From Glacieibacterium sp964246975 (GTDB taxonomy: Bacteria > Pseudomonadota > Alphaproteobacteria > Sphingomonadales > Sphingomonadaceae), in contig CAXTSL010000084.1 of the NCBI GenBank assembly GCA_964246975.1, forward strand, positions 1-12,968: a stretch of DNA of 12,968 nucleotides. Direction: 5' to 3'. The position numbers and the translations under genes are program-made. Of the stretch, positions 1-6,260 are shown piece after piece (position 1 is the first letter of the stretch; every line of letters starts with the position of its first letter). The notes under the pieces are model-generated. The model made no database searches, was not told where the DNA came from, and was given only the letters and a program-made list of their open reading frames with translations.

Positions 1-720
1 CAGCAAATTGCCGGAATCCTTGACCCCGGAATCGCGCTTCATCCAGCTTTCGAACAGGTCGCCGCCTTGGGCAAGCAGCGCGAGCATCGGCGCGACGAGG
101 AGCGCGTACCGCTGTACCGCAACCGATCCGCCGAAATATTGCGCGAGCAGCCAAGCGGTCAGCGCCGCGCCCGCCATGCCCCCCGCCAGCCCCGCCCAAG
201 TCTTGTTCGGGCTGATGCGCGGCGCGAGCTTGGCCCCGCCGATGCTGCGCCCGGCAAAATAGGCGAAGATATCGGTCGCCCAGACGATGGCGAGCGTCCA
301 GACGGTCAGTGCGAAACCCTGCGGCAGCCCGCGCAGCCCGATCAGCGCGACCGCCGGCGCCCCGCAATAAATCACTCCCGCCGCGAGCCACGCCGCACGT
401 CGCCGGTCGTAGCTCCGCGCGAACAGCCCGAGCAGCAACCCGCCCGCCGCCGCGCACAACAGCGCCTGCGTCGCCGAGCCATAGCTCGCCAGCGCGACGG
501 TGAGCGCGAGGATCACCAGTCCGACTTGCCGGAAGCCGCGCGGAACACCGTGCATGACGCACCATTCGGCGAACATCAGCAGCACCGCAACCGCGACCAG
601 CGCAGTGAACGCGACGCCGCCCATCCGCACCGCAGCCAGCGCGACCGCGATCAGCACGACGCCGGTCAGCGCACGCACCGCCAGTCCGCTCCCCGGCGCG
701 GCCACGTCAGCGACCGCCAT
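1..720 (-). CDS. cdsA: Phosphatidate cytidylyltransferase (CDP-diglyceride synthase), partial, 3' end off the left edge
   Basis: The enzyme makes CDP-diacylglycerol from CTP and phosphatidic acid in the inner membrane, the entry to phospholipid synthesis. The 240 codons visible have no stop, so the C-terminus lies outside the window. The protein is strongly hydrophobic, with several likely membrane segments (about 15-55, 65-100, 112-130, 136-158, 178-195, 204-220). Family hallmarks are the ATDIFAYFAGRSIGG stretch (148-162), SPNKTWAGLAGG (170-181), and the start of the CdsA signature SWMKRDSGVKDSGNLL (225-240), which runs into the edge with its KR and KD residues present. The start is ATG at 720, which overlaps the end of uppS by 14 nt in another frame, as expected for translational coupling. 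It is the last visible gene of the rpsB-to-cdsA cluster. Identification is firm from motifs plus neighbour uppS. Confidence 0.93.
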   Translation of the reverse strand, partial: MAVADVAAPGSGLAVRALTGVVLIAVALAAVRMGGVAFTALVAVAVLLMFAEWCVMHGVPRGFRQVGLVILALTVALASYGSATQALLCAAAGGLLLGLFARSYDRRRAAWLAAGVIYCGAPAVALIGLRGLPQGFALTVWTLAIVWATDIFAYFAGRSIGGAKLAPRISPNKTWAGLAGGMAGAALTAWLLAQYFGGSVAVQRYALLVAPMLALLAQGGDLFESWMKRDSGVKDSGNLL

Positions 721-1426
721 AGCGACGCTCGCGGGTGGCGAACTCGGCGACCATCTCGGCGAGCGCGCCACGGTCGAAATCGGGCCACAGCCGCTCGGTC
801 ACGACGAATTCGGCATAGGCCGCCTGCCACAGCAGGAAGTTCGACAGGCGCTGCTCGCCCGACGTCCGCACCACCAGATCGAGCGGCAGCAGTCCGGCGG
901 TGTCGAGCCGCGCCTCGATGGCCGCCGCATCGATAGCCTCCGGCGGGGTTCCCGCGAGCGCCCGCGCCGCGCGAACGAGCTCGTCCTGCCCGCCGTAATT
1001 GAGCGCGATGACCAGCGTCATCTTGACGTTAGCCGCCGTCCGCGCCGCCGCGTCGGTGAGCAACGTCACGAGATCGGGCTTGAGCCGCTGCCAGTCGCCG
1101 ATGAAGCGCAGCCGCACGCCGTTCGCATGCAATTCGGCGATTTCGCTGCGGATATAATGACGCAGGAGCCCCATCAGATCGCCGACCTCGTCGGCGGGGC
1201 GCTTCCAGTTCTCCGAGCTGAAAGCGTAGAGCGTCAGCACCTCGATACCGAGATCGGGAGCTGCCTCGACGACGCGGCGCACCGCCTCGACCCCGGCGCG
1301 GTGCCCGGCAAGCCGCGGCAGGTGGCGCGCCTTCGCCCAGCGCCCGTTGCCGTCCATGATGATCGCGACGTGACGCGGCGCGGCATCCGCCCCGCCGGTC
1401 GCGCTCCGGGCGGCAGCGGCGCTCAC
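707..1426 (-). CDS. uppS: Undecaprenyl diphosphate synthase (cis-prenyltransferase)
   Basis: This enzyme condenses isopentenyl diphosphate units onto farnesyl diphosphate to make the C55 lipid carrier used for peptidoglycan and other envelope polymers. It is 239 aa, normal for the family. The N-terminal signature HVAIIMDGNGRWAKARH (19-35) contains the catalytic Asp25. Near the C-terminus, RTSGEQRLSNFLLW (187-200) supplies the arginines and glutamate that bind the diphosphate of isopentenyl diphosphate and Mg2+, followed by the typical LWPDF (213-217). The start is GTG at 1426; its G-T-G-A overlaps the frr stop codon by 4 nt, indicating translational coupling. The 3' end overlaps cdsA by 14 nt. 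No separate promoter or strong ribosome-binding site is visible, so expression probably depends on the upstream genes. Confidence 0.96.
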   Translation of the reverse strand: MSAAAARSATGGADAAPRHVAIIMDGNGRWAKARHLPRLAGHRAGVEAVRRVVEAAPDLGIEVLTLYAFSSENWKRPADEVGDLMGLLRHYIRSEIAELHANGVRLRFIGDWQRLKPDLVTLLTDAAARTAANVKMTLVIALNYGGQDELVRAARALAGTPPEAIDAAAIEARLDTAGLLPLDLVVRTSGEQRLSNFLLWQAAYAEFVVTERLWPDFDRGALAEMVAEFATRERRYGGR

Positions 1427-1992
1427 TTGCCGAGGATTTCCTTTTCCTTCGCCGTCGCGGCGGCGTCGAGGTCGGCAATCGACTTGTCGGTGAGCTTCTG
1501 GACCTCGCCTTCGAGGCGCTTCTGGTCGTCCTGGCTGATCTTGCCCTTTTTTTCCGCCGCCTTGAGGCTCTCCATGCCGTCGCGGCGGACGTTGCGCGCC
1601 GCGATGCGCGCGGCCTCGGCGTATTTGCTGGCGAGTTTCGCAAGCTCCTTGCGGCGATCCTCGGTCAGGTCGGGGATCGGCAGGCGCAGCGTCGTGCCGT
1701 CGACGATGGGGTTCAACCCCAGCCCTGCCGCGCGGATGGCGCGGTCGACGGCATTGACGTTCGATTTGTCCCAGACCTGCACCGACATCATGCGCGGCTC
1801 GGGGACGGTGACGGTCGCGACCTGGTTGAGCGGAATGTTGGCACCATAGACCTCGACCTGCACCGGATCGAGGATCGACACCGATGCGCGGCCGGTCCGC
1901 AGCCCGCCGAGGTCGTGCCTGAGCGCATCGAGCCCACCGGTCATCCGCCGTTCGAGATCGGCCTTGAACGCCGCCGCATCGAAGTCCGCCAT
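1423..1992 (-). CDS. frr: Ribosome recycling factor
   Basis: RRF works with EF-G to split the post-termination ribosome from mRNA in the cytoplasm. The protein is 189 aa, close to the usual 185. The conserved LRTGRAS (29-35 region), the VEVYGANIPLNQVATVTVPE segment that forms the hinge and beta domain, and the C-terminal helical region with RRDGMESLKAAEKKGKISQD and a final KEKEILGK are all present. The start ATG at 1992 lies only 4 nt past the pyrH stop, and a weak GAGG sits within that junction, so re-initiation by ribosomes leaving pyrH is likely. The stop overlaps the GTG of uppS. pyrH-frr-uppS-cdsA is a common bacterial order. Confidence 0.97.
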   Translation of the reverse strand: MADFDAAAFKADLERRMTGGLDALRHDLGGLRTGRASVSILDPVQVEVYGANIPLNQVATVTVPEPRMMSVQVWDKSNVNAVDRAIRAAGLGLNPIVDGTTLRLPIPDLTEDRRKELAKLASKYAEAARIAARNVRRDGMESLKAAEKKGKISQDDQKRLEGEVQKLTDKSIADLDAAATAKEKEILGK

Positions 1993-1996
1993 CGCC

Positions 1997-2722
1997 TCAG
2001 TCCTTGTTCTTTACAACGGTCGACACGCCCTCGCCCGCCAGCACACGCGCCAGATTGCCCTGCTCGCGGATGTTGAACACCACAATCGGTATGTCGTTGT
2101 CGCGGCACATCGCGACCGCACTCGCATCCATGACCTTCAGATCGTCGGCGAGAACCTTGGAAAAGCTCAGTTCGGCATAGCGCGTCGCACCCGCGACCTT
2201 CTTGGGGTCGGCGTCGTAGACCCCATCGACGCTGGTGCCCTTGAACAGCGCGTCGCACTTCATTTCCGCCGCACGCAGCGCCGCGCCGGTGTCGGTCGTG
2301 AAGAACGGATTGCCCGTACCCGCCGCGAAGATGACGACGCGGCCCTTCTCCAGATGCCGCTCGGCGCGCCTGCGGATATAGGGTTCGCAGACGCTCGGCA
2401 TCGGGATCGCCGACTGGACGCGCGTATCGACGCCCGCTTGCTCCAGCGCATTCTGGACGGCCAGCGCGTTCATCACGGTCGCAAGCATCCCCATGTAATC
2501 GGCATTGGCACGGTCGAAGCCCTGCGCCGCCGCCGACAGGCCGCGAAAGATATTGCCGCCGCCGACAACAAGGCACAATTCGAACCCGGCGTCGCGTGCC
2601 TGCTTGACTTCGGCAGCGATACGCGCGGTCTCGGCGGGGTCGATGCCATACGCAGCGGTCCCCATCAGGGCCTCGCCCGACAGCTTGAGGAGGATGCGTT
2701 TGAAGCGCGCGGGGGCTGGCAT
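1997..2722 (-). CDS. pyrH: UMP kinase (uridylate kinase)
   Basis: PyrH phosphorylates UMP to UDP with ATP in pyrimidine nucleotide synthesis; bacterial enzymes are hexameric members of the amino acid kinase family. The protein is 241 aa, the usual length. Visible motifs are KLSGEAL (13-19) and GGGNIFRG (54-61) for phosphate binding, YMGMLATVMNALAVQNAL (76-93), the GTGNPFFTTDTGAALRA segment (135-151) and KGTSVDGVYDADPKK (161-175). The frame stays open upstream to 2854, but the ATG at 2722 was chosen because homology begins there and because GGAGGA lies 11 nt upstream (2734-2739); the longer form would translate a palindromic repeat. frr follows after 4 nt. Upstream, a 219-nt junction with tsf holds a large inverted repeat. 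Confidence 0.96.
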   Translation of the reverse strand: MPAPARFKRILLKLSGEALMGTAAYGIDPAETARIAAEVKQARDAGFELCLVVGGGNIFRGLSAAAQGFDRANADYMGMLATVMNALAVQNALEQAGVDTRVQSAIPMPSVCEPYIRRRAERHLEKGRVVIFAAGTGNPFFTTDTGAALRAAEMKCDALFKGTSVDGVYDADPKKVAGATRYAELSFSKVLADDLKVMDASAVAMCRDNDIPIVVFNIREQGNLARVLAGEGVSTVVKNKD

Positions 2723-2941
2723 CGTCGGTCTGTTCCTCCCCCGAGTTATGGCGTGCGGCGCACCGTAGAACGCAAAAGCGAGGTCGTCACCCTTTCTGCC
2801 CCCTCCCCTCCCCGCGAAGCGGAGAGAGGGGAGGGTCGGGGTGGGGTGTCTCACCGCGAGACGCAGACTCTGTCGCGCAACACCCCACCCCGACCCTCCC
2901 CTCTCTCGGTTCGCAAGCGCTCACCGGGAGGGGAGGGAAAA
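2723..2941. other. tsf-pyrH intergenic region
   Basis: This 219-nt junction carries no gene. Its distal two thirds is the nested palindrome described separately (2801-2937). The 78 nt next to pyrH are ordinary sequence that includes the pyrH ribosome-binding site. On the minus strand there is a weak possible promoter (TTGCGT about 19 nt upstream of CATAAC), but spacing and sequence are poor. I cannot tell whether pyrH has its own promoter. Confidence 0.5.
2801..2937. repeat. Large nested GC-rich palindromic element between tsf and pyrH
   Basis: The core is a perfect 28-bp inverted repeat, 2822-2849 against 2880-2907, separated by 30 nt. Outside it, 2801-2814 (CCCTCCCCTCCCCG) pairs with 2925-2937 with a single bulged C. 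The arms are runs of purines opposite pyrimidines. In RNA this would fold into one very stable hairpin directly after the tsf stop at 2942. It has no T-run, so it is not a classic intrinsic terminator. It looks like a REP-like or miniature palindromic element of the kind scattered in many GC-rich alphaproteobacterial genomes; family membership is inference. Confidence 0.8.
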
Positions 2942-3868
2942 CTACATCCCCGCCGCCGCCGCGACTTCCGCCGCAAAGTCCTTCTCGTCGCGCTCGATGC
3001 CCTCGCCGAGCTGGAAGCGGACGAACTCGGTGATGGCGATCGGCTTGCCCGCCGCCTTGGCCGCCACCGCGACGACGTCCGAAATCTTCGACTTGCCGTC
3101 GATGACGAAGACCTGCGTCAGCAGGCTGTTCTCCTGGCGGTATTTGCGGACGCCGCCCTCGATCATCTTTTCGGCGATTTCGGGGGTCTTGCCGCTGGCG
3201 ATGGCCTTTTCGCGCGCGATGTTGCGCTCGCGCTCGACGGTTTCGGCGTCGAGGCCGTTCTCGTCGAGCGCCAGCGGATTCGCTGCCGCGATGTGCATCG
3301 CCAACTGGCGACCGAGCGCGTCGAGCGCCGCCGTATCCGCCTCGGACTCGAGGCCGACGAGGACGCCGATCTTGCCCAGCCCCGGCGCGGTGGCGTTGTG
3401 GGTGTAGCTGACGACGAGGCCCTGCCCGACTTCGATCAGCTTGGCGCGGCGCAGCGACTGGTTCTCGCCGATGGTGGCGATGTTGTGCGTCAGCCGGTCC
3501 TGCACACTGCCGTCGCTGCCCGGGTACGGCGCGGCAGCGAGCGCGGCCATGTCGTCGCCGCTCGCCAGCGCAATCGCGGTCACGGCGCGCACGAACTCTT
3601 GGAACTGCTCGTTCTTGGCGACGAAATCGGTCTCCGAATTAACCTCGACCGCGGCGCCGCGCGTCCCCGCCGTGGCGACGCCGACGAGGCCCTCGGCGGC
3701 GGTGCGCCCGGCCTTCTTGGCGGCCGCTGCCAGCCCCTTGGTGCGCAGCCAGTCGACCGCCGGCTCCATCTCGCCGTTGGTTTCGCTGAGCGCTTTCTTG
3801 CAGTCCATCATGCCTGCGCCGGTGCGGTCGCGCAGGTCCTTGACCATGCTGGCGGTAATCTCGGCCAT
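2942..3868 (-). CDS. tsf: Translation elongation factor Ts
   Basis: EF-Ts is the guanine nucleotide exchange factor that regenerates EF-Tu-GTP during translation. The protein is 308 aa, within the family range. It begins with the UBA-like helical domain (MVKDLRDRTGAGMMDCKKAL, 8-27), then the signature TDFVAKNE (80-87), whose Asp-Phe pair contacts EF-Tu. A dimer-core region follows, and the C-terminus reads KPEIAEK-like (SGKTPEIAEKMIEGGVRKY) then a lysine-rich end. The start ATG at 3868 has AAGGA 7 nt upstream (3876-3880). It lies downstream of rpsB in the usual order, but the gap of 135 nt is filled by a paired hairpin repeat. The stop TAG at 2942-2944 is followed at once by another palindrome. 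Confidence 0.97.
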   Translation of the reverse strand: MAEITASMVKDLRDRTGAGMMDCKKALSETNGEMEPAVDWLRTKGLAAAAKKAGRTAAEGLVGVATAGTRGAAVEVNSETDFVAKNEQFQEFVRAVTAIALASGDDMAALAAAPYPGSDGSVQDRLTHNIATIGENQSLRRAKLIEVGQGLVVSYTHNATAPGLGKIGVLVGLESEADTAALDALGRQLAMHIAAANPLALDENGLDAETVERERNIAREKAIASGKTPEIAEKMIEGGVRKYRQENSLLTQVFVIDGKSKISDVVAVAAKAAGKPIAITEFVRFQLGEGIERDEKDFAAEVAAAAGM

Positions 3869-3902
3869 GGGTTTGTCCTTCGAGAGCGTTACACGATTGC
3901 TT

Positions 3903-3995
3903 CGTCATGCTGGCGAACGCCAGCATCCATGTCCGTGCAAGAGAGATATTTCAGCTCATGCACAACCGTGGATGCTGGCGTGCGCCAGCATGACG
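3903..3995. repeat. Pair of inverted hairpin units between rpsB and tsf
   Basis: Two 27-nt units face each other: 3903-3929 and 3969-3995 are reverse complements with one mismatch. Each unit is itself a hairpin, ATGCTGGCG pairing with CGCCAGCAT across 2 nt. The 39-nt spacer has a further short pairing (GTGCA at 3935-3939 with TGCAC at 3959-3963). The layout resembles a BIME, two REP units in opposite orientation. It lies inside the transcribed rpsB-tsf junction, 8 nt beyond the rpsB stop, so it would form strong RNA structure there and could affect processing or the ratio of the two products. Confidence 0.85.
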
Positions 3996-4003
3996 GAAGG
4001 GGG

Positions 4004-4897
4004 TCAGGCGGCCGCCGGCACCGAAGCCTCGGCGTCGCCGCCGACGGTCGAATCGACCGCAGCATCGGGCTGTTCGGCGACCGTCACGCCGACCTCGCCG
4101 AGCGCCTCGACCATCGTCGTCGGCAGCGGCTCGGGCGACGGCGCAGGCGCGGCGTAGGTTTCGACCGGCGGCTCATCCATCGCGCCCAGGTCGAGGCCCT
4201 GGTTCGCCTGACGGCCCTGACGCGCCTCGATGATCGTGTCGGCGATGGCGTTGCAATACAGCAGGATGGCGCGGCTGGCGTCGTCGTTGCCCGGCACCGG
4301 GAAGGCGATGCCGCTCGGATCGGTGTTGGTATCGAGGATCGCGACGACCGGGATGCCGAGCACGTTGGCTTCCTTGATCGCCAGCTCTTCCTTATTGACG
4401 TCGATGACGAAGATCACGTCGGGCAGCCCGCCCATGTCGCGGATACCGCCGAGCGACAGCTCGAACTTGTCGCGCTCGCGCGTCAGCTTGAGGATTTCCT
4501 TCTTGGTCAGCCCGGCGGTGTCGCCCGACAGCTGCTCCTCCATCGTCTTGAAGCGCTTGATCGAGCCGCTGATCGTCTTCCAGTTGGTCAGCATGCCGCC
4601 GAGCCAGCGGTGGTTGACGTAGAACTGCCCCGAACGGTTGGCGGCCTCGGCGATCGGCTCTTGCGCCTGACGCTTGGTGCCGACGAACAGCACCTTGCCG
4701 CCCGCCTGGACGGTGCCGCGGACGAAATCAAGCGCGCGCGCGAACAGCGGCACCGACTGCGACAGGTCGATGATGTGGACGCCGTTGCGGTCGCCGAAGA
4801 TGTAGGGCTTCATCTTCGGGTTCCAGCGATGCGTCTGGTGGCCGAAGTGGGCGCCTGCTTCCAACAGCTGCGCCATCGAGACAACCGGGGTTGCCAT
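4004..4897 (-). CDS. rpsB: 30S ribosomal protein S2 with a long C-terminal extension
   Basis: S2 is a component of the small ribosomal subunit. The core carries the expected motifs: MAQLLEAGAHFGHQTHRWNP (8-27), DRNGVHIIDLSQ (36-47), VLFVGTKRQAQE (69-80), NHRWLGGMLTNWKTI (95-109), and PDVIFVIDVNKEELAIKEA (159-177). The protein is 297 aa; E. coli S2 is 241. The excess is a C-terminal tail from about 240 rich in Ala, Pro, Glu and Asp, probably disordered. The frame is open upstream to 5032, but ATG at 4897 matches family N-termini and has GAGGAG 9 nt upstream (4907-4912). It is the first gene of the cluster and is followed by tsf. A candidate promoter lies about 110-135 nt upstream of the start. 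Confidence 0.97.
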   Translation of the reverse strand: MATPVVSMAQLLEAGAHFGHQTHRWNPKMKPYIFGDRNGVHIIDLSQSVPLFARALDFVRGTVQAGGKVLFVGTKRQAQEPIAEAANRSGQFYVNHRWLGGMLTNWKTISGSIKRFKTMEEQLSGDTAGLTKKEILKLTRERDKFELSLGGIRDMGGLPDVIFVIDVNKEELAIKEANVLGIPVVAILDTNTDPSGIAFPVPGNDDASRAILLYCNAIADTIIEARQGRQANQGLDLGAMDEPPVETYAAPAPSPEPLPTTMVEALGEVGVTVAEQPDAAVDSTVGGDAEASVPAAA

Positions 4898-5004
4898 AAG
4901 TCTGGTCTCCTCTATCCGGTTAAGCCGCCGCGCAGGGGTGGAACGGGCTAGGCCCGGCACCGGATGGGTTGCCCCGCGCGTGTGTCGATTGGTCGAGGCG
5001 GCGC

Positions 5005-5032
5005 GGTTAGCGAAAGGGGACGCGGGGGTCAA
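5005..5032 (-). promoter_or_regulatory. Candidate sigma70-type promoter for the rpsB cluster
   Basis: On the minus strand TTGACC (5027-5032) is followed after 16 nt by CTAACC (5005-5010). The -35 box matches the consensus well; the -10 is weaker. Transcription would begin near 4998, giving a leader of about 100 nt before the rpsB ATG. The leader is GC-rich and could fold. Ribosomal protein operons often use such leaders for feedback control, but I see no specific known motif. Confidence 0.5.
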
Positions 5033-5104
5033 GCGCGTTGTCGCCCGAGCCCCGGATCGCGAAACTTAGGCGCCCGATTGGGCAATGGTCCGCCAGCCGC
5101 CCGT

Positions 5105-5133
5105 TTGCTAACACTCTTTTCACCAAATATTGC
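5105..5133 (+). promoter_or_regulatory. Weak candidate promoter for the plus-strand gene pair
   Basis: TTGCTA (5105-5110) is followed after 17 nt by TATTGC (5128-5133) within the most AT-rich stretch of this gap. The spacing is ideal but the -10 matches only three positions. Transcription would start near 5140, leaving a leader of about 100 nt that includes the hairpin at 5199-5217. It is offered as the best site seen, not as a firm call. Confidence 0.25.
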
Positions 5134-5198
5134 TATTCCGTGACGGTGGCGCTTTGACGCCCGCCCGCGTCGCTCGTTGCGTTCGCCTCCATGATCCT

Positions 5199-5217
5199 GC
5201 AGCCGTCGAACGGCTGC
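5199..5217 (+). promoter_or_regulatory. Perfect leader hairpin just upstream of a ribosome-binding site
   Basis: GCAGCCGT (5199-5206) and ACGGCTGC (5210-5217) form a perfect 8-bp stem with a CGA loop. It ends 10 nt before the GAGGGGAG ribosome-binding site (5228-5235) of the following gene. There is no T-run after it, so it is more likely an mRNA-stability or translational element, or a protein-binding dyad in DNA, than a terminator. Confidence 0.5.
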
Positions 5218-5240
5218 CTTCGTGACCGAGGGGAGCCGAC

Positions 5241-6236
5241 ATGACGCACCGCCCGTGGCGCACTGCAACCGCCGCAATCGTCCTGAACCTCGCCGCCGCC
5301 GCCGGCGCGCACAGCCCGATGCTCAGCGAGAAAGCCGACGACCTCGCAACGCTGGTCAACCGGTCGAACCTGGTCGCCATCGGACAGGTCGCTGCGGTGC
5401 AATTCCGCAACGCGCGCAGTGCCGAAGGCGGGATCGTGCCGCATACGATCGTGACTTACCGCATCGCCAAGGCCTATCGCGGCAAGGTCCCTGGCGACGT
5501 GCTGATCCTGCGCTTCGTCGGCGGCAGCGACGGCATGGGCCGCTTCCTCGAAGTGCAGGGCGTGCCCAAATTCCAGCCCGGCGACCGCGATGTATTGTTC
5601 GTGTCGGGCAACGGCGAGGGCGGCTGCGCGCTCGTCAATTGCGAATACGGGCGCTACCGCCTACTCGGCGAGCGCGTCTTCGACACCCATGGCGCGCCGG
5701 TGCGCGGCATCGTCAAGGACGGCGCGATCGCGCGCGGGGAACCGCCCAAGGAATTGCTGAGCTTCAGCTATCCGACGCCCGCGTTCGACGATCTGCTCAA
5801 AAACCCCGAAGTCCAGGAGCAGCTCAAGAAGTCGGGAATGAGCGTCGCCGACGCGCGCAAGCGCTACGCCGAGGGCGCGCCCAAGCAGATCGAGGTCACG
5901 ACGCCCTATTCGGGCAAGGAGGCCCGTGACGAGGGCAGCAACGATGCTGGGCCGGTCAAGCCGGGGACCGACCTGCCCCAGCTTGCCGAAGGACCGATTG
6001 CGCTCGACACCTTCAGCGCGAAAATCGGCGAACTCGTCGCGCGCGCGACGCGGCAGCCCGAGGCTTTCCGCAACGCCGACCCGAAAGCGGAGATCGTGCT
6101 GCCCAAGCTCGCTCTCAGCAAGCCCGCCGCGCCGCTCCGCCAGCCGGTAAAGCTCTTGCGTCCGCCGACGGCGGCCGAGATCGCCGAGGCCAAGGCGCTC
6201 GCGGCGCAGGATTTCAATCCGGTGATCAAGCGCTGA
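5241..6236 (+). CDS. Putative secreted protein with OB/TIMP-like N-terminal domain, next to a metalloprotease gene
   Basis: I cannot name the family with certainty. The 331-aa product starts with a likely signal peptide (positive MTHRPWR, then a hydrophobic core to about residue 22, cleavage near AGA-H). Residues 35-150 show a beta-rich pattern: LVAIGQVAAVQF, then a variable loop, TIVTYRIAKAYRGKV, LILRFVGG, GVPKFQPGDRDVLFV and GRYRLLGERVF. That order of strands and the GG...G.P.F..GD..LLF signature recall OB/TIMP-like secreted proteins that I associate with secreted metalloproteases; this is pattern memory, not a search. Cys129 and Cys134 could pair. Residues 180-331 are charged and proline/alanine-rich with no recognised domain. 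ATG at 5241 has GAGGGGAG 5 nt upstream. The protease gene starts 24 nt after its stop, so the two are probably co-transcribed. Confidence 0.75.
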   Translation: MTHRPWRTATAAIVLNLAAAAGAHSPMLSEKADDLATLVNRSNLVAIGQVAAVQFRNARSAEGGIVPHTIVTYRIAKAYRGKVPGDVLILRFVGGSDGMGRFLEVQGVPKFQPGDRDVLFVSGNGEGGCALVNCEYGRYRLLGERVFDTHGAPVRGIVKDGAIARGEPPKELLSFSYPTPAFDDLLKNPEVQEQLKKSGMSVADARKRYAEGAPKQIEVTTPYSGKEARDEGSNDAGPVKPGTDLPQLAEGPIALDTFSAKIGELVARATRQPEAFRNADPKAEIVLPKLALSKPAAPLRQPVKLLRPPTAAEIAEAKALAAQDFNPVIKR

Positions 6237-6260
6237 TTCGACAAACGGGGGAAATTCGCC

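Larger units (their letters stand above)
4898..5240. other. Divergent intergenic region between rpsB and the plus-strand gene pair
   Basis: This 343-nt region carries no gene. It holds the rpsB leader and promoter on the minus side (4898-5032) and the leader of the plus-strand pair on the other, including an AT-richer stretch near 5101-5140 and a perfect hairpin at 5199-5217. Open frames across it are arginine-rich and lack recognisable motifs, so I do not call a gene. Confidence 0.6.

Noticed and set aside
67..936. A plus-strand Arg-rich open frame opposite cdsA and uppS
   Set aside because: The arginine and glutamine content is that of antisense GC-rich DNA, and both genes on the other strand are clear from motifs.
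2722..2854. A longer pyrH starting at 2854
   Set aside because: The extra residues would be translated from the palindromic repeat and have no counterpart in UMP kinases; the ATG at 2722 gives the exact family length and has a ribosome-binding site.
2801..2937. A classic Rho-independent terminator
   Set aside because: The hairpin is strong but no T-run follows on either strand, and downstream genes belong to the same conserved cluster.
3903..3995. A CRISPR array or tRNA
   Set aside because: There are only two units, in inverted rather than direct orientation, and no cloverleaf or anticodon pattern can be drawn.
1964..4951. A plus-strand open frame of nearly 1000 codons across frr, pyrH, tsf and rpsB
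   Set aside because: It is antisense to four well-identified genes, is very rich in Arg, Asp and Ala, has no known motif and runs straight through the palindromic repeats. Long antisense frames are common in GC-rich genes.
4898..5032. A longer rpsB starting at 5032
   Set aside because: The extra N-terminal residues do not match S2, and the candidate promoter lies inside that stretch.
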